DNA of 64,000 nucleotides from Pelagomonas calceolata. Lineage: Eukaryota > Sar > Pelagophyceae > Pelagomonadales > Pelagomonadaceae. This document shows positions 1 to 10,539 of the stretch, piece after piece. The position numbers were made by a program, and so were the translations under genes. How positions within the stretch are numbered: the first letter of the stretch is position 1; each line of letters opens with the position of its first letter. The stretch covers positions 896,501-960,500 of the forward strand of contig CAKKNE010000002.1 in NCBI GenBank assembly GCA_918797485.1. Reading direction: 5' to 3'. The notes beneath the pieces are model-generated. The model searched no databases. It was not told the DNA's origin and saw only the letters and a list, made by a program, of their open reading frames with translations.

Positions 1-3000
1 TTTGTTCGGCCGATCTTTTCGCCGCCGCAGTAGATTTCGACGAAGGGATCGGACTTGCCGAGTAGATCCGCCTGCGGCAGGTCGTCGGCCCGGGAGACCT
101 CTACTTCCACCGTGCATCTTGGGAGATTATTAGCTGAGGGCATCTGTAAGTTACTATGCGCAAAGTTGGCATATTCTTGCAACGTGCCTGGTGGTGCGAC
201 ACATCTGACAATAAGTAGATCGCCGTGGCCCCGATCTATCTCTAACGATCGTCTCGCTAGTGTCCTCTTGGAGAAACTCTTGGATAGCATGGGCGGCTTC
301 TCGAACGTCTTCTTTTGAGTAACAGGCCACTTCAGGAGCTTCGCGACGAAGCCCCACGGCTTCTGCGGGTCCTTGGCCGACGCTTTCGTGCTGAACAGGC
401 CGTCCCATAAAGCTTTGCGAGACGGGAACATCGAATGAGCCGCAAAGAGCTCCTCCGGTTCACTTTCAAAGGATCGCAGCGATTGCGCTAGAGATTCGTC
501 CATGTGCGACTGCTCCGCATACGACTCTTCGTCCTGTGGATATGTATATGTTATATGTATGTATACATACGAGGAGCGCATCGATGGCGTAAGGCGGCGT
601 AGTAGACCTCGGTCGCCGCGCCACGTTGAAATATATATGTATATGATATATGTGTGTGTGTGTGAATATATAGATATGGACGCCGACATACGCACCGGCT
701 CTTCTTTGACCTCGTCGTACGTGACCCTGGAGAGGTGGTTCGCTATGGGCGACGCCGGGTCTCCGAGGTCGTCCTCTTCCGCGTACCTTTCTAGCTCAAG
801 TTGCTCGTCAAAACTGCGAGACGACGACGGCCTTTTCCTCTTACTCTCGATCTCGGCCTGCTCCCAGCTTGGTCGTCGGAAGTTCTTGCCGCGCTTCACC
901 AAGCCTTTCCGGTTCAGGTCGCGCTTCTTGACCGGTACCGATAGATCATTACTGAATGATAGGGGGAAGCGTAGGATGGGTGCCTCGGGCGGCTTTTCCC
1001 CTTCTTTGAAACTGATAGGCAACAACGTCGAAGCATCGACTCGCACGGAACCGAGTAACGCATCTTCACCTTCGGTCCTGTGTTCTCGCACCGTCAAAAC
1101 TAGAACGTCGAGGGGCCACCGCACCGGTATGGCAATCGCAAACCTATGGCCCCAGAGCGCTAGCCCATCTTCAGGATTTGTTGTAGGTGTCCTGCCACAT
1201 TCGCCGCACTCGCGACCCTCCCAGGACGCGGAACAATAGACGTCTCGCGCCTCTTGCGTCCGTAGCGAGTTGATCTCAAATACACATTTCAATTTGCACT
1301 CAAAATGGACCTCGATCGACCCCTGGGCCGCGGGCTGGCCCGGTTTGGCCGCTAATTGTAATGTGGCGACCTTGTCGGCGTTCGCATATAATTGCGCTGA
1401 GGTTAATCGCGCCTCGCCTAACAAATCATCCCTACCTCCGCCACCGTCGTCGTCCCAGACCTCTATTACGACCTCAGTAGCTTCATCACCAAGAGGCAAG
1501 ACGCCCCTGATACCCTCGAACCACTCGGGGTCGAGACAGTCTTTTACTGTTGCTGTTCTTCCTATAACTTCGGAACCAAATCTAATGGTAGCATAAGGGT
1601 CCGACTTGCCCGAGAGCATGCCACCATCCGTGTTCCTCAGATTATGAGCCCGTATGAGTATCATCCCCAGCACCATCTGCGGCTCGAGGCTATTGGCGGT
1701 CAGCCGGTCCAAGCCGTGCAACAGCGCCTCACTATCACCTCTCAAGTCAGATTCTTGCTTCGAAGCGAACCAGGACTTCTTCTTACGTTTGGCCTGGAGT
1801 TCTTGGATGCGTAACTGCGACTTCTTGTTGCGCGCCAGCGTCTCCCGTTCTCGTTTCAGCACCTCCCCAGGATGCACCCAGAACGTCTCCCGCGTCCACA
1901 CATCAAACCAGAAATTCCTTCCCGTGACGGGGTCCGTGAGCTCTCTGTAATGCCCGAGAGACCCGAACTGGCGGCGGGGCGCCGGGTCGAGCGTGCCCGG
2001 CACGCGCGAACTTCGGACATCTAGTTCAATGAAGCCTTGCGCGCGTTCCGTGTGATCATCGACTCTCATGAGCGGCCAGTGCGTGCCGCACTGCGGTCGC
2101 AGCAAAAACTCGGGCCTTATGATGATCTGGCCCATGGCGTCGTCGCCACTGAACGTGTCGTGGTCCCAGACCGTGATTTTCAAGGCGCTTTCGTCGGCTC
2201 GGATCAGGGCTCGCGCCGGGTGCTCCCAGGGCAATTCCGGGGCTCCCGCTAAGGCCGGGGCTTCGCCGTCACTCCCGACGGCGCCTCGCGCCGGTACTTC
2301 TATTTCTAATGTCAAAGATTCGTACCATTTCGGGTCAAGGGTCTTGGAGCGGTACTTTGTTTTTAGGACTCGTTTCCCTCGGTACTCCACGACGCAATAT
2401 GGATCAGAAGACGCCTTGCCATATAACAAAGCTTCGTCGACGCCTTGCAATGAGTAGCCTTCGAGTATGCGCAACTGGACCTCGGCGAAGTGTCTGATGC
2501 GTACTAACAACCTACCCCTAACAGGCTGCGTCCGCGGCAAGTCGCAGGGGCAGCACGTGCAACAGTAGTCCTCGACGCAGTAGGCCGCGGCCCAGGACGC
2601 GTGCCAGGCTTCTTGAGAAGCAAAGCATATACCTCTCCCAACGGCCGCTCCGGCCCAGAGGGGCGCGCACGTCACGCACAGGCAGGCGCCCCAGCCCCAG
2701 CCCGGTATTGTACCGCACCGTCCGACCTCCTCCGTAAAACATTTGTAGGGCGTCCTGCGTTTTCTTTCAGGTAACTCAGATCTCCTACCGTGCTTACAAA
2801 CAAAGGCCTCGGCCCCCATGCCGTTGTCGCCATCGAGCGGGTCTAGTAACTCGAACTCCCGTTCTCCTGGCGTGAGTAGATCTTTCAAGGTCAAAACACA
2901 GTGGCCCATAAATTCGGTAGGCCTACCAGGCCCGTCGTCGTCGCGCACCTCGAGGCACACGCCGTAATCTATAGGGTCAAATTCCGCGAAGCCGCCCGCA

Positions 3001-6000
3001 TTTTCACTCCATATATCGGGACACGTCCTGAGCTTCTCCAGCCTGAACGTCGAGGAAGCATCGCGGGGCCAGATGGGCGATAAGGTATCGTTTATGATAC
3101 TAGTAGTACCGATCTTCTCGCCGCCGTGATACCCCACCACAAACGGGTCCGACAGTGAGAAGGTGTCGCACTGCTTCAGGTTCTGGGCTCGTACGATATC
3201 AATTTCTATCGCGGATAATCTCGGTAACGTGTTATTGGAAGGTGCTACTGTCCTGGCGCCTCGGACACAAGCTATCAATTCAGCTAGATCCTTGGGCACT
3301 TCGCTTCTACATCGTAAATGCGCTCCTTTTAGCCACTTGCCCTTCCGATTGGGCACTTTGTTCATAGGTATATCTCGCGTGACACCATACAGGAGATCCT
3401 CGGTGGTCATCCTAGCCATGCCCAGCAGTCTTCTGGAGCCTACTTGTTCACAGTGTAACTCTAAAGATCCTTCTATCCTCGTGATAGGTACGTCCACATA
3501 TAAAGCGCCCTTGTCCCGCACGACGGGCAGGTCGTGCGCCTGCCAGCCGACCCATTTTGAGCGGACCTGCACCTTCTTGCGCTTGATCTTCTTCTTCGTT
3601 ATGTTTTTCAAGCTGGACTTCGCCGCATTCATGCCTCCCTGGGCGGTCGTGAGCGCTCCTTGGGCGCCCGACTGCGCGAGAGCCGCGAGCTGCGAAGGGT
3701 CCATCGCGGCGTCCTGGATGGCGAGAGCACCGAGTGCGACGTTCTTCTGGGCGGCCGCGGCCGTATCTTGTGCTAAAGCGAGAGCTGAAGAGCCCAGCGC
3801 GAGAGCGGAAGAGCCTGCACCTAGTATGCCCGCGGTCAGAGCGCCAGTTATCCCATCGTCGGCCTCGCCCTCTTCGTCGGCGCCATATTGAATACCTTCT
3901 AAATGTAAACGTACTCTAGCTAGTAATTGCGTCCGGATCTCCACAAAACCCGTCACCGGAGACTCGCCGGGCTGCGGTCGTAGCTCCCGTTGCAGAGGTC
4001 CCGTCGAATTCAGATACTCACTCACCGGAAAGATGGCCATACCTAAAGCATCATCCCCGTCCCCGAAGATTTTGCCCGCCGTCCCGTCGCTATCATAGAG
4101 CTCAACGACAATTTGATGGTCGCGGCACGTCGCATCCACTCGAACCGGAAATCTGAATGATTGCTGGCCCCACACAGGATCACAATTATTGTTCACCACG
4201 GATGTTCTCCCTATCGTTTTTAAACAGTGCTGGGGGCCGTACCTAATCGTCGCGTAGGGATCCGACGAGCCGCCGAGTAGCGAGATGTCGGCGTTTCTGA
4301 GTTTTCCGGCTCGCAAGACACAGACCTCGACGATGGCCGTCGGTCGCACGAAAAATCCCAAATCCTGGGGCTCCAGCTCATTCAGCAAAGTGTATTTTCG
4401 CTTCGTAGGTGACGGTCGCGGCGGCAAATCCATGGGAGTGAACATACTAGGGGGATGAATGGGCGGCGGCCGCGGGTCGCGCCACCAGCGTGGCACGGGT
4501 CTGAGCGTGCCGTCTTCCTTCGTCCGCTCTTTTTTACTAAGTCGCTCCCACCAGTATTTTCGGCCCGACTTCTTGTCGCGAGCTTGTCTTACGTCGCGGC
4601 CGGCCCACAACTCCAGGTCCGCGCGAGCCTTCTCCTTGTTGAGCTTTCTTATCTTGCGCTCCATCTCCTGGGCGGCCCTTGCTTTGTCTAGGGGGTCCTT
4701 TTGTCCATCAAGCGGCGCGCGCGGCCAAGCTACGGGCTCCATGCTCCCCGGGATGTAGGACGTCTCCACCTGCACGTCTAAAAAGCCGGACGCAACCGGA
4801 CCATTTACTGATGCGTTGAAGGCCGGCCCGAGCTCATACACATCCCCAGGGTGCGGCCTGAGTAGGTGCTCGTGCGGGATGACCGCACAACCAAGGAAGT
4901 CATCACTACCAACGAGGTCGTGGTCGAAGACTTCAATCAGCAAATCGGCGGCCTCGCCCTCGGTCGGCGCGTGCGTCGGCACCGTGAACTCGAAAACGGC
5001 GTTCCAGCACGGGTCGAGCGTCGAGTTACAAATTTTCGTCTTGGCCACTCGTTTGCCCTGATATTTCACAACACAGTAGGGGTCGGCGCGACCGCCCAAG
5101 ACACCTGAAACACCCCAATCTGCGGGTCTGATATCATGGGCCCCAGTCACGCGAAGTCGCACGCGCGCGACGTGCCACACCCTCACAAACATCAGCGCGC
5201 CGCCCGCCACAATGTGCTCCTCCAGCGTCTCCGGCTCGACCTTCTTCTTCATGGACTTGCCCTTGACCGCTCTACTCACATGTTTCTCCATGCGCGACCT
5301 GCGTCGAACGACGGCGTCGCGACACTGCGTAGACTCTCTGACGGCCCCATCGATTGTGTAGAGGTGGCATGACCTCGTGGCGACGCCATCTTCCCAAAGT
5401 TGAAGTTGAGAAATTGAAGGAAACCACGCTGAGTCACCGACTTGTGGAATTTCAGAAAGTGCATTTCCCGCTTGTGATACGCGTCGTTCCGCTGCCCGTG
5501 CATTTTTAAGCAATGTTCTCCTTCACACATGAGCTCCTCCCAGTGCATCGTCGCGCTGCCCATGGGCCGGTCGCGGCCGACGTCGTCGTCAAAAACGTTC
5601 AGCGTGACCACGTACTCGCTGGCCGACGTGCCTTGGGTCTCCTTGGCGTAGGTCGGCACGTTCTTGAGCGTGAAGGTCTCCTTGTCATTTTTATTGGTCC
5701 ATACCGGGTTGAGGGTGTTGGGCCTTGTCGAGGTTCGGCCTAATCTCTTCTTCTGCAGTCTCACAGACACGTACGGATCGGGTAGCATGAAATTGACCTT
5801 GCGATTGAGGAAACCCTTCTTGTTCTTCAAATTCGTACACTTCGTCACACAAAACTTGACCCAGCACCCATCTAAACGATTGGCCGTTTGCGCTTGCATC
5901 ACTCTCTTGCAGAGCCGTCTCCGCAGGTTGCAGATGGCCACGCTTTGTTCGACCTTGAAACTGAGCGTCCCGTGGGCCTGGCGCTTCTTCCTTCCATTAG

Positions 6001-9000
6001 CATCCTTGTCTAGGAGTCGTCGAGTGACGAGACCCCCCGTTTCCGCGGCTGTTACTAGTTCTGCAGGGTCAATAGCTACCAACCCCAAAAAATCATCGCC
6101 CAAAAAGTCGTGGTCCCAGACCTCCACGAGCACGGCCGCGAAAAGACTATCAGGTTGCGTCAGAGGTACGCTCAGGTTGAGCGTGAAGTTCCACCGCGGA
6201 TTCAGCGTTCGTTTCTCCGGGGCGCACCTTCCTACTGTTCTACAGCCAACGGCGGCCCACTTCACTTTCACATAGGGATCGCTCGTGCCCGACGGGTCCG
6301 CGGCCCGGATCTCGTCGGCCTGATTCACGCAGAGCTGCAGGCAGCCACAGACAGCACATCTCACTTCCAACCATCCTAACTTGGGATTGACATTTTTGGG
6401 GTCCCGCAGGAAGCGTTGGGACGGGCACTCCGGCTGCAACGCGTATCTTCTTATCACCGCGTCCGTGCACAGATCATCCGCGCCGAGCCGCACGAGGCCC
6501 ATCAACGTTTTACTGAAAAGATCCTGGTCCCAGACCTCGAGTCTTAACTCAACTCGTTCGCAAGGTAACCCTTTGTGGTTCAAGGGTACTTGGACCAAGA
6601 ACGATTCGTCTTTCCAGTGAGGTGACAAAGTGTCGAACTTCGTTTTTGTCTGGCCGATGACTTTGCCGTTACGACGTACGATCACGAACGGATCGGCGCC
6701 ACCGATCAGATCGGTTCTTAGTAGATTACCAGCTCTCAGTATATGTACCGTGACCTCCGCCTCCGGCGGCTGCTGGCCGCCATGCTCGACCAACGGCATA
6801 TACTGGATGCGCTGCGCCTTCTTCGGCTCGGCCACACCAAAGGGGATGTAGAAAGCCCTCAAGTTGAGTTCCGCGTAGCCCTGCGGCGCCGGGTCCTCGG
6901 ACATGCCCGGCCGCCGCGTGAGGTAGTGCGGCACGCCCGGCGACGGGAAGGCCGCGTCCAGGCGTGATACGGATACTAACCCGAGGAAATCATCTTGGGA
7001 AAGTAAATCCTCCTCCCAGATCTCCACATGTAAAAAATCGAAGAGAATCTCGTCCTCCTCGGGGTCTAATGGGACAGAGAATGAAGCGGGTTTTTCAGGA
7101 CCGTACCAGAGCGGATCGAGTTGATTTGAGGCCGTCGACGACTTCCCTAACACCTCGCGGCCCCACTTGAACAAGCAATACGCATCGGGCACGTCAAACA
7201 CATCTCTCTGAGGTAAATGACTGGCCTCATAGGCCCTAGCATGCACAATGACCTCATGCGTAATCTTGATCACAACGACGCCTTGCGCAGCATAGCGCTG
7301 CGACTTGTTACCTCTGTAGCCCGGTCGCTCCTTCAGCTTCAACTTCTTAACCCCAGGCGTCATGAGCTCTCGCCACGACACGCGCGCGAAGCCCAGAAAG
7401 TCTTTCGACACCGCGTCGTCGTCGAAGACCTCGATGTGCACGTCGACCGCCGGCTCGCCCTTACCAGCCGCTTCGGCTGCTAATTTATCAGCTTGTAATT
7501 TCAACGCGCGACTCGCCTCGGGGTCCGTTTCTCCCGCCGCTACTTGTGGAGCATCGTCGTCACTCTCAGAATCTTCCTGCTTCTTCGGCCTTCGTCGTTT
7601 GAACCACGAACTCCTTTTGGGTTCGAAATAGTCGGGATCAGACTTCTCGACGACTCGCGTCGGGATATCAGTTAATACAAATAAGTTTTTTGAATCCCAG
7701 ACGGGGTGCGTCGTCGAATCGCAAGATGGAGTTCTTCCTAATTTATGACCATCTCGGAAGACGACCGCATACGGATCACCGGCGCACGTCGCGAAGCAGT
7801 CCGCCTTCCTGAGCCCGTCGGCCCGTAAAACCTTCAGGCGCACGTGGCACCGCGGTAGGTCATTGCGTGTGAGTGTTTTGGAGGTCACATACGCCGTGTT
7901 CTTCTGGCACAGGTCCATGATGCCCGGTGGAGTAAAGATACGTAACTGAATCGTCCCCTGCACGGCCTCGCCCTTTTTCCGCGGCTGCAGGGGTTTTACT
8001 ACTTTCGCCATCGTTCGTTGTCTCACAATAAACGAACCGTCCAAATTAACTTGTCCGAGGAAATCATCACTGCCAAAATAGTCGTCGTCCCACACAGAAA
8101 TTTGTATAAACCCGCCGTGCACCGGTCGGATGAGTGGAATCGCTACCAAAAAGGCGTGGTTCCAGTCCGGGGAGAGACTATCGGAGATCGTTCGTGTTTG
8201 AGATAATTTGCGAGAGTTGTGGCCGACCCACCTGGCAATGGCATAAGGGTCGCTCGCGCCGCCGAGCGCGCCGTCTGCGGCCAGCAGGTGCTTCGCGCAG
8301 TCCACGAAGATGGCCACGACGCCGCTCACATGGATGCGCACCGTCAAGTGGCCCGTCGTCAACGCTCGTTTTTCTGGCGGCGAGTCGGGGTGGGGCACCA
8401 GTGCTTTCTCGAGCGGCTGGAGTCGCGGCTCCAGCAATTCTTCCCTGGACAATTGAACCATGCCTAAAGCATCATCCCCGCCCACATCATAGTCCCAGAC
8501 GCCTAGTCGCACGCCCTGGAAGGCGTCACTCATCAAATCGAACGTCACGCGCAGCACCTCGTTCCATCGTGGTGACAATGTTTGGCTCTTCCAGGCCGTC
8601 TTTCCTATCTCTTCAGGTGTCTTTGTAGATGATAATGCATGCCCTTTCACGTAGGGGTCGCTCTTCGACGAAAATACGCCTATATCGGCGCCTCGTAGAC
8701 CTCGGGCCGATAGAATACAAATCTCGACCTCTACTAGTTCCCGTTTTTCTTGCTCGTACCTGAGAGCGTCCTGGGCCTTGATGGCGGCCGTCTCGGCCTC
8801 CTTGGCCTTCTCTTGCGCCTCTTTTTCGATGCGCTCTGAGACTTTAGGCTCATCTTCAGCGACTGTGCGCGGCGTCGCCGTCTCGTCGGACTCCTCGCCG
8901 TCGAGTTCCTTTTCCTTGGTCTCTTCCTTCGGTTCCGTTAGTACCGAAACGGTGTCTAGAGACTTTCGTTCCAGCGAGCCGGACTCGTCGACCGTGGTCA

Positions 9001-10247
9001 AAGAATCTTCGCGCAGAGTTGGCGTGGTATTGGTATAACTCTCCCACTCCGACGACTCCGCATCCGCAGGTGCCGGGGCTTCCGCTTCCGCGTCTGGAGA
9101 AGCGATAGAGAAAGCTAGCGACGAGTCATCCATGGGAGAAGCTCCGGGAAACGTGTCGCCGTCGTGAAGCAGCACCTCGCCCTCGCCCCCCAATTCTTCG
9201 GCGAGAGATGTGGTCTGCAGGGACGTATCCTCGGGCAATGACGTCTGGACGCTTGACTGGTGGAAGAACGGCTCCTCGAGCGGCGACGCGTCGGAGCCCA
9301 ACGGCGAGCCCAACGAACTGCGCGACCCGGGCTTGTACGGCGACGTGTTCGGTCGCGACGAGGCCGGCGACGACCAGCCGGACTCACTCCCTTCCGCCAC
9401 GGGCGTCATCGGCCGAAAACCCAATCGGCGGTGCCACAGGTCCTCGTCGTCGTAGTCGCCGTCGTCGCTATACGGCGACTCCGGCCGGTCGTCGTCGTAG
9501 TCGTAGGAGTCGTCGTCGTAGTAGGTCGGAGACATGGGCCTTTCCTCAAAAGGTAACTCGTCTTCTATCGTACCGGACGCGGTCGACGCGTGGGAGTCGA
9601 AGAAGCCGCCGGCGTCGTCGTCCTGGTCGTCCTCCTCGGGCGTCATGGACCTCTCGCTATAGTCGGAGCCTCCACTGCTGGGTCTGGAGTCGTAGGTGCC
9701 CGCGCTCGACGGTCGGAACGAATCACTGCTACCGGGCCGGTCGTAGGAACCGCCTGACGACGGCCGCATATCAGGGCCGACGACGCGCACAGTAAGCTGC
9801 GGTTTTTTGGGCGGGATCGGCGGCGCCGCCTTCGACTCTGGAACAGGTGGCATCGGCTTCTTGGCAGGGGCCTGTGTGGAAATCAAAATTTTACGGCGCG
9901 TTCGTGCTGAATTTTCGCGTCGTCCTCCACGCCATCGACGCGACGCCTGCTCGATGGCTTGGCGATGCCGATTCCTCGCCGCTCGACGGAACCAGCGCGG
10001 CCACGCCATCGCCGAGACATGACTTAGTGAAGAATTATCGGGTGCACCCGACGCGCTGGTTGATTTCCACACAGGCTGGGGCCTTCCTCCCACCTTTCGG
10101 ATTGAACTTGGCCTTGGTCTTGGCCTGGGGCTTGGGCCGGCCCCTGTCCTTCGTGGGCTTGGGCGGCCGGCGCCCGCGCTTGAGGGGGCTCGAGCCGCCA
10201 CTGGAGACGCTCGCATAGGACGCGTCGTCCTTCGACTCGTCGGCCAT
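1..10247 (-). CDS. Giant multi-C2-domain protein (partial, continues past left edge)
   Basis: A very long minus-strand gene read as exons 10247-10083, 9871-5385, 5298-696 and 533-<1. The last reading frame is open to the left edge, so the C-terminus is missing. The start is the ATG at 10247 (MADESKDD). About 480 N-terminal residues are acidic, Ser/Pro-rich and low complexity. At least 13 C2 domains follow, recognised by repeated SDPY/SDPF/ADPY cores, LxPxW and DxDxxxxDDFLG motifs. Seven lie before 5385 and at least six after, with a partial one at the edge. Near 1,970-1,880 a WW-like segment (GRNFWFDVW) separates C2 units, and near 2,750-2,540 there is a Cys-rich insert (CCTCCPC). C2 domains usually bind Ca2+ and phospholipid or proteins. 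The arrangement resembles ferlin/MCTP-type membrane proteins, but no transmembrane segment is seen in the part present. Family assignment is secure; function is not. Confidence 0.85.
534..695 (-). other. Candidate AT-rich intron in the multi-C2 gene
   Basis: In sense orientation the segment begins GTGCGTATG and ends ATATCCACAG before GACGAAGAG. It is 162 bp, a multiple of three with no stop, so it also reads as protein. Its (TA)n/(CA)n dinucleotide runs would encode an odd Tyr/Ile/His stretch between two acidic, hydrophilic segments. Composition is sharply more AT-rich than the flanks. Removal is phase 0. Intron versus low-complexity coding insert cannot be decided from sequence alone. Confidence 0.5.
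5299..5384 (-). other. Inferred intron in the multi-C2 gene
   Basis: The frame of the seventh C2 block stops at 5276-5278, whereas the next C2 block is open in another frame from about 5297 leftwards. A GT (5384) to CAG (5299) intron of 86 bp joins the two in frame (phase 2), giving KMA followed by SRMEKHVS. GTCGC lies at both the donor and just after the acceptor. Other splice pairs are possible. Confidence 0.5.
9872..10074 (-). mobile_element. Introner element inside the multi-C2 gene
   Basis: A 203-bp element with terminal inverted repeats CTGTGTGGAAATC and GATTTCCACACAG. It is flanked by an 8-bp near-duplication (GCAGGGGC at 9864-9871, GCTGGGGC at 10075-10082; one mismatch). It is clearly homologous to the element in ureG at 52393-52570, in the same orientation relative to gene sense. 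The reading frame changes across it, so it must be removed. Taking the duplicated 8 bp as part of the intron gives a GC-AG intron, 10082 to 9872, joining GGRK to APAKK. A GT-AG alternative starting inside the terminal repeat (GTGGAAAT) is also in frame and would add APAC to the protein. Confidence 0.85.
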
Positions 10248-10539
10248 CGTAGGGCTTGCCGATTGGCAGGGTTTCAGGTGGCTGGCGCCATCGGGGCTGC
10301 CCAATATCCCCGGCGGCAGCAGAGCTGTCCTCCGTTTTACGCTGGGTTTGCTAGAGTGTTACATGTCGCTAGCGGCATCAGTTGCTCGACGTTTTTGGGA
10401 GCTCCGATAGGCGTGCGTGCCGACGCGAGGCAGCTCCGAGAGCGCGTGCGGGCTGCCGGATAGACAAGCGGAGCATGGCTGCGCCGGCGTAGATACCTGA
10501 TAAGTGGTATTTATAGCTCGTGAGGCTGCCCCAGTAGCA
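10248..10539. promoter_or_regulatory. Shared upstream region of the multi-C2 and cullin genes
   Basis: A 292-bp gap between two divergently transcribed genes, so both promoters should lie here. It contains a pair of CTAG motifs (GCTAGAG... and CGCTAGCGG near 10349-10375) that recur in other upstream gaps of this window. No TATA box was recognised. Confidence 0.4.

Noticed and set aside
5276-5278. TGA as the true end of the multi-C2 protein
   Set aside because: C2 domains continue immediately afterwards in another frame that stays open for more than 5 kb; an 86-bp intron reconciles them.
10504-10539. Earlier cullin start
   Set aside because: The upstream in-frame codon is GTG; the first ATG is at 10540 and already gives a normal N-terminus.
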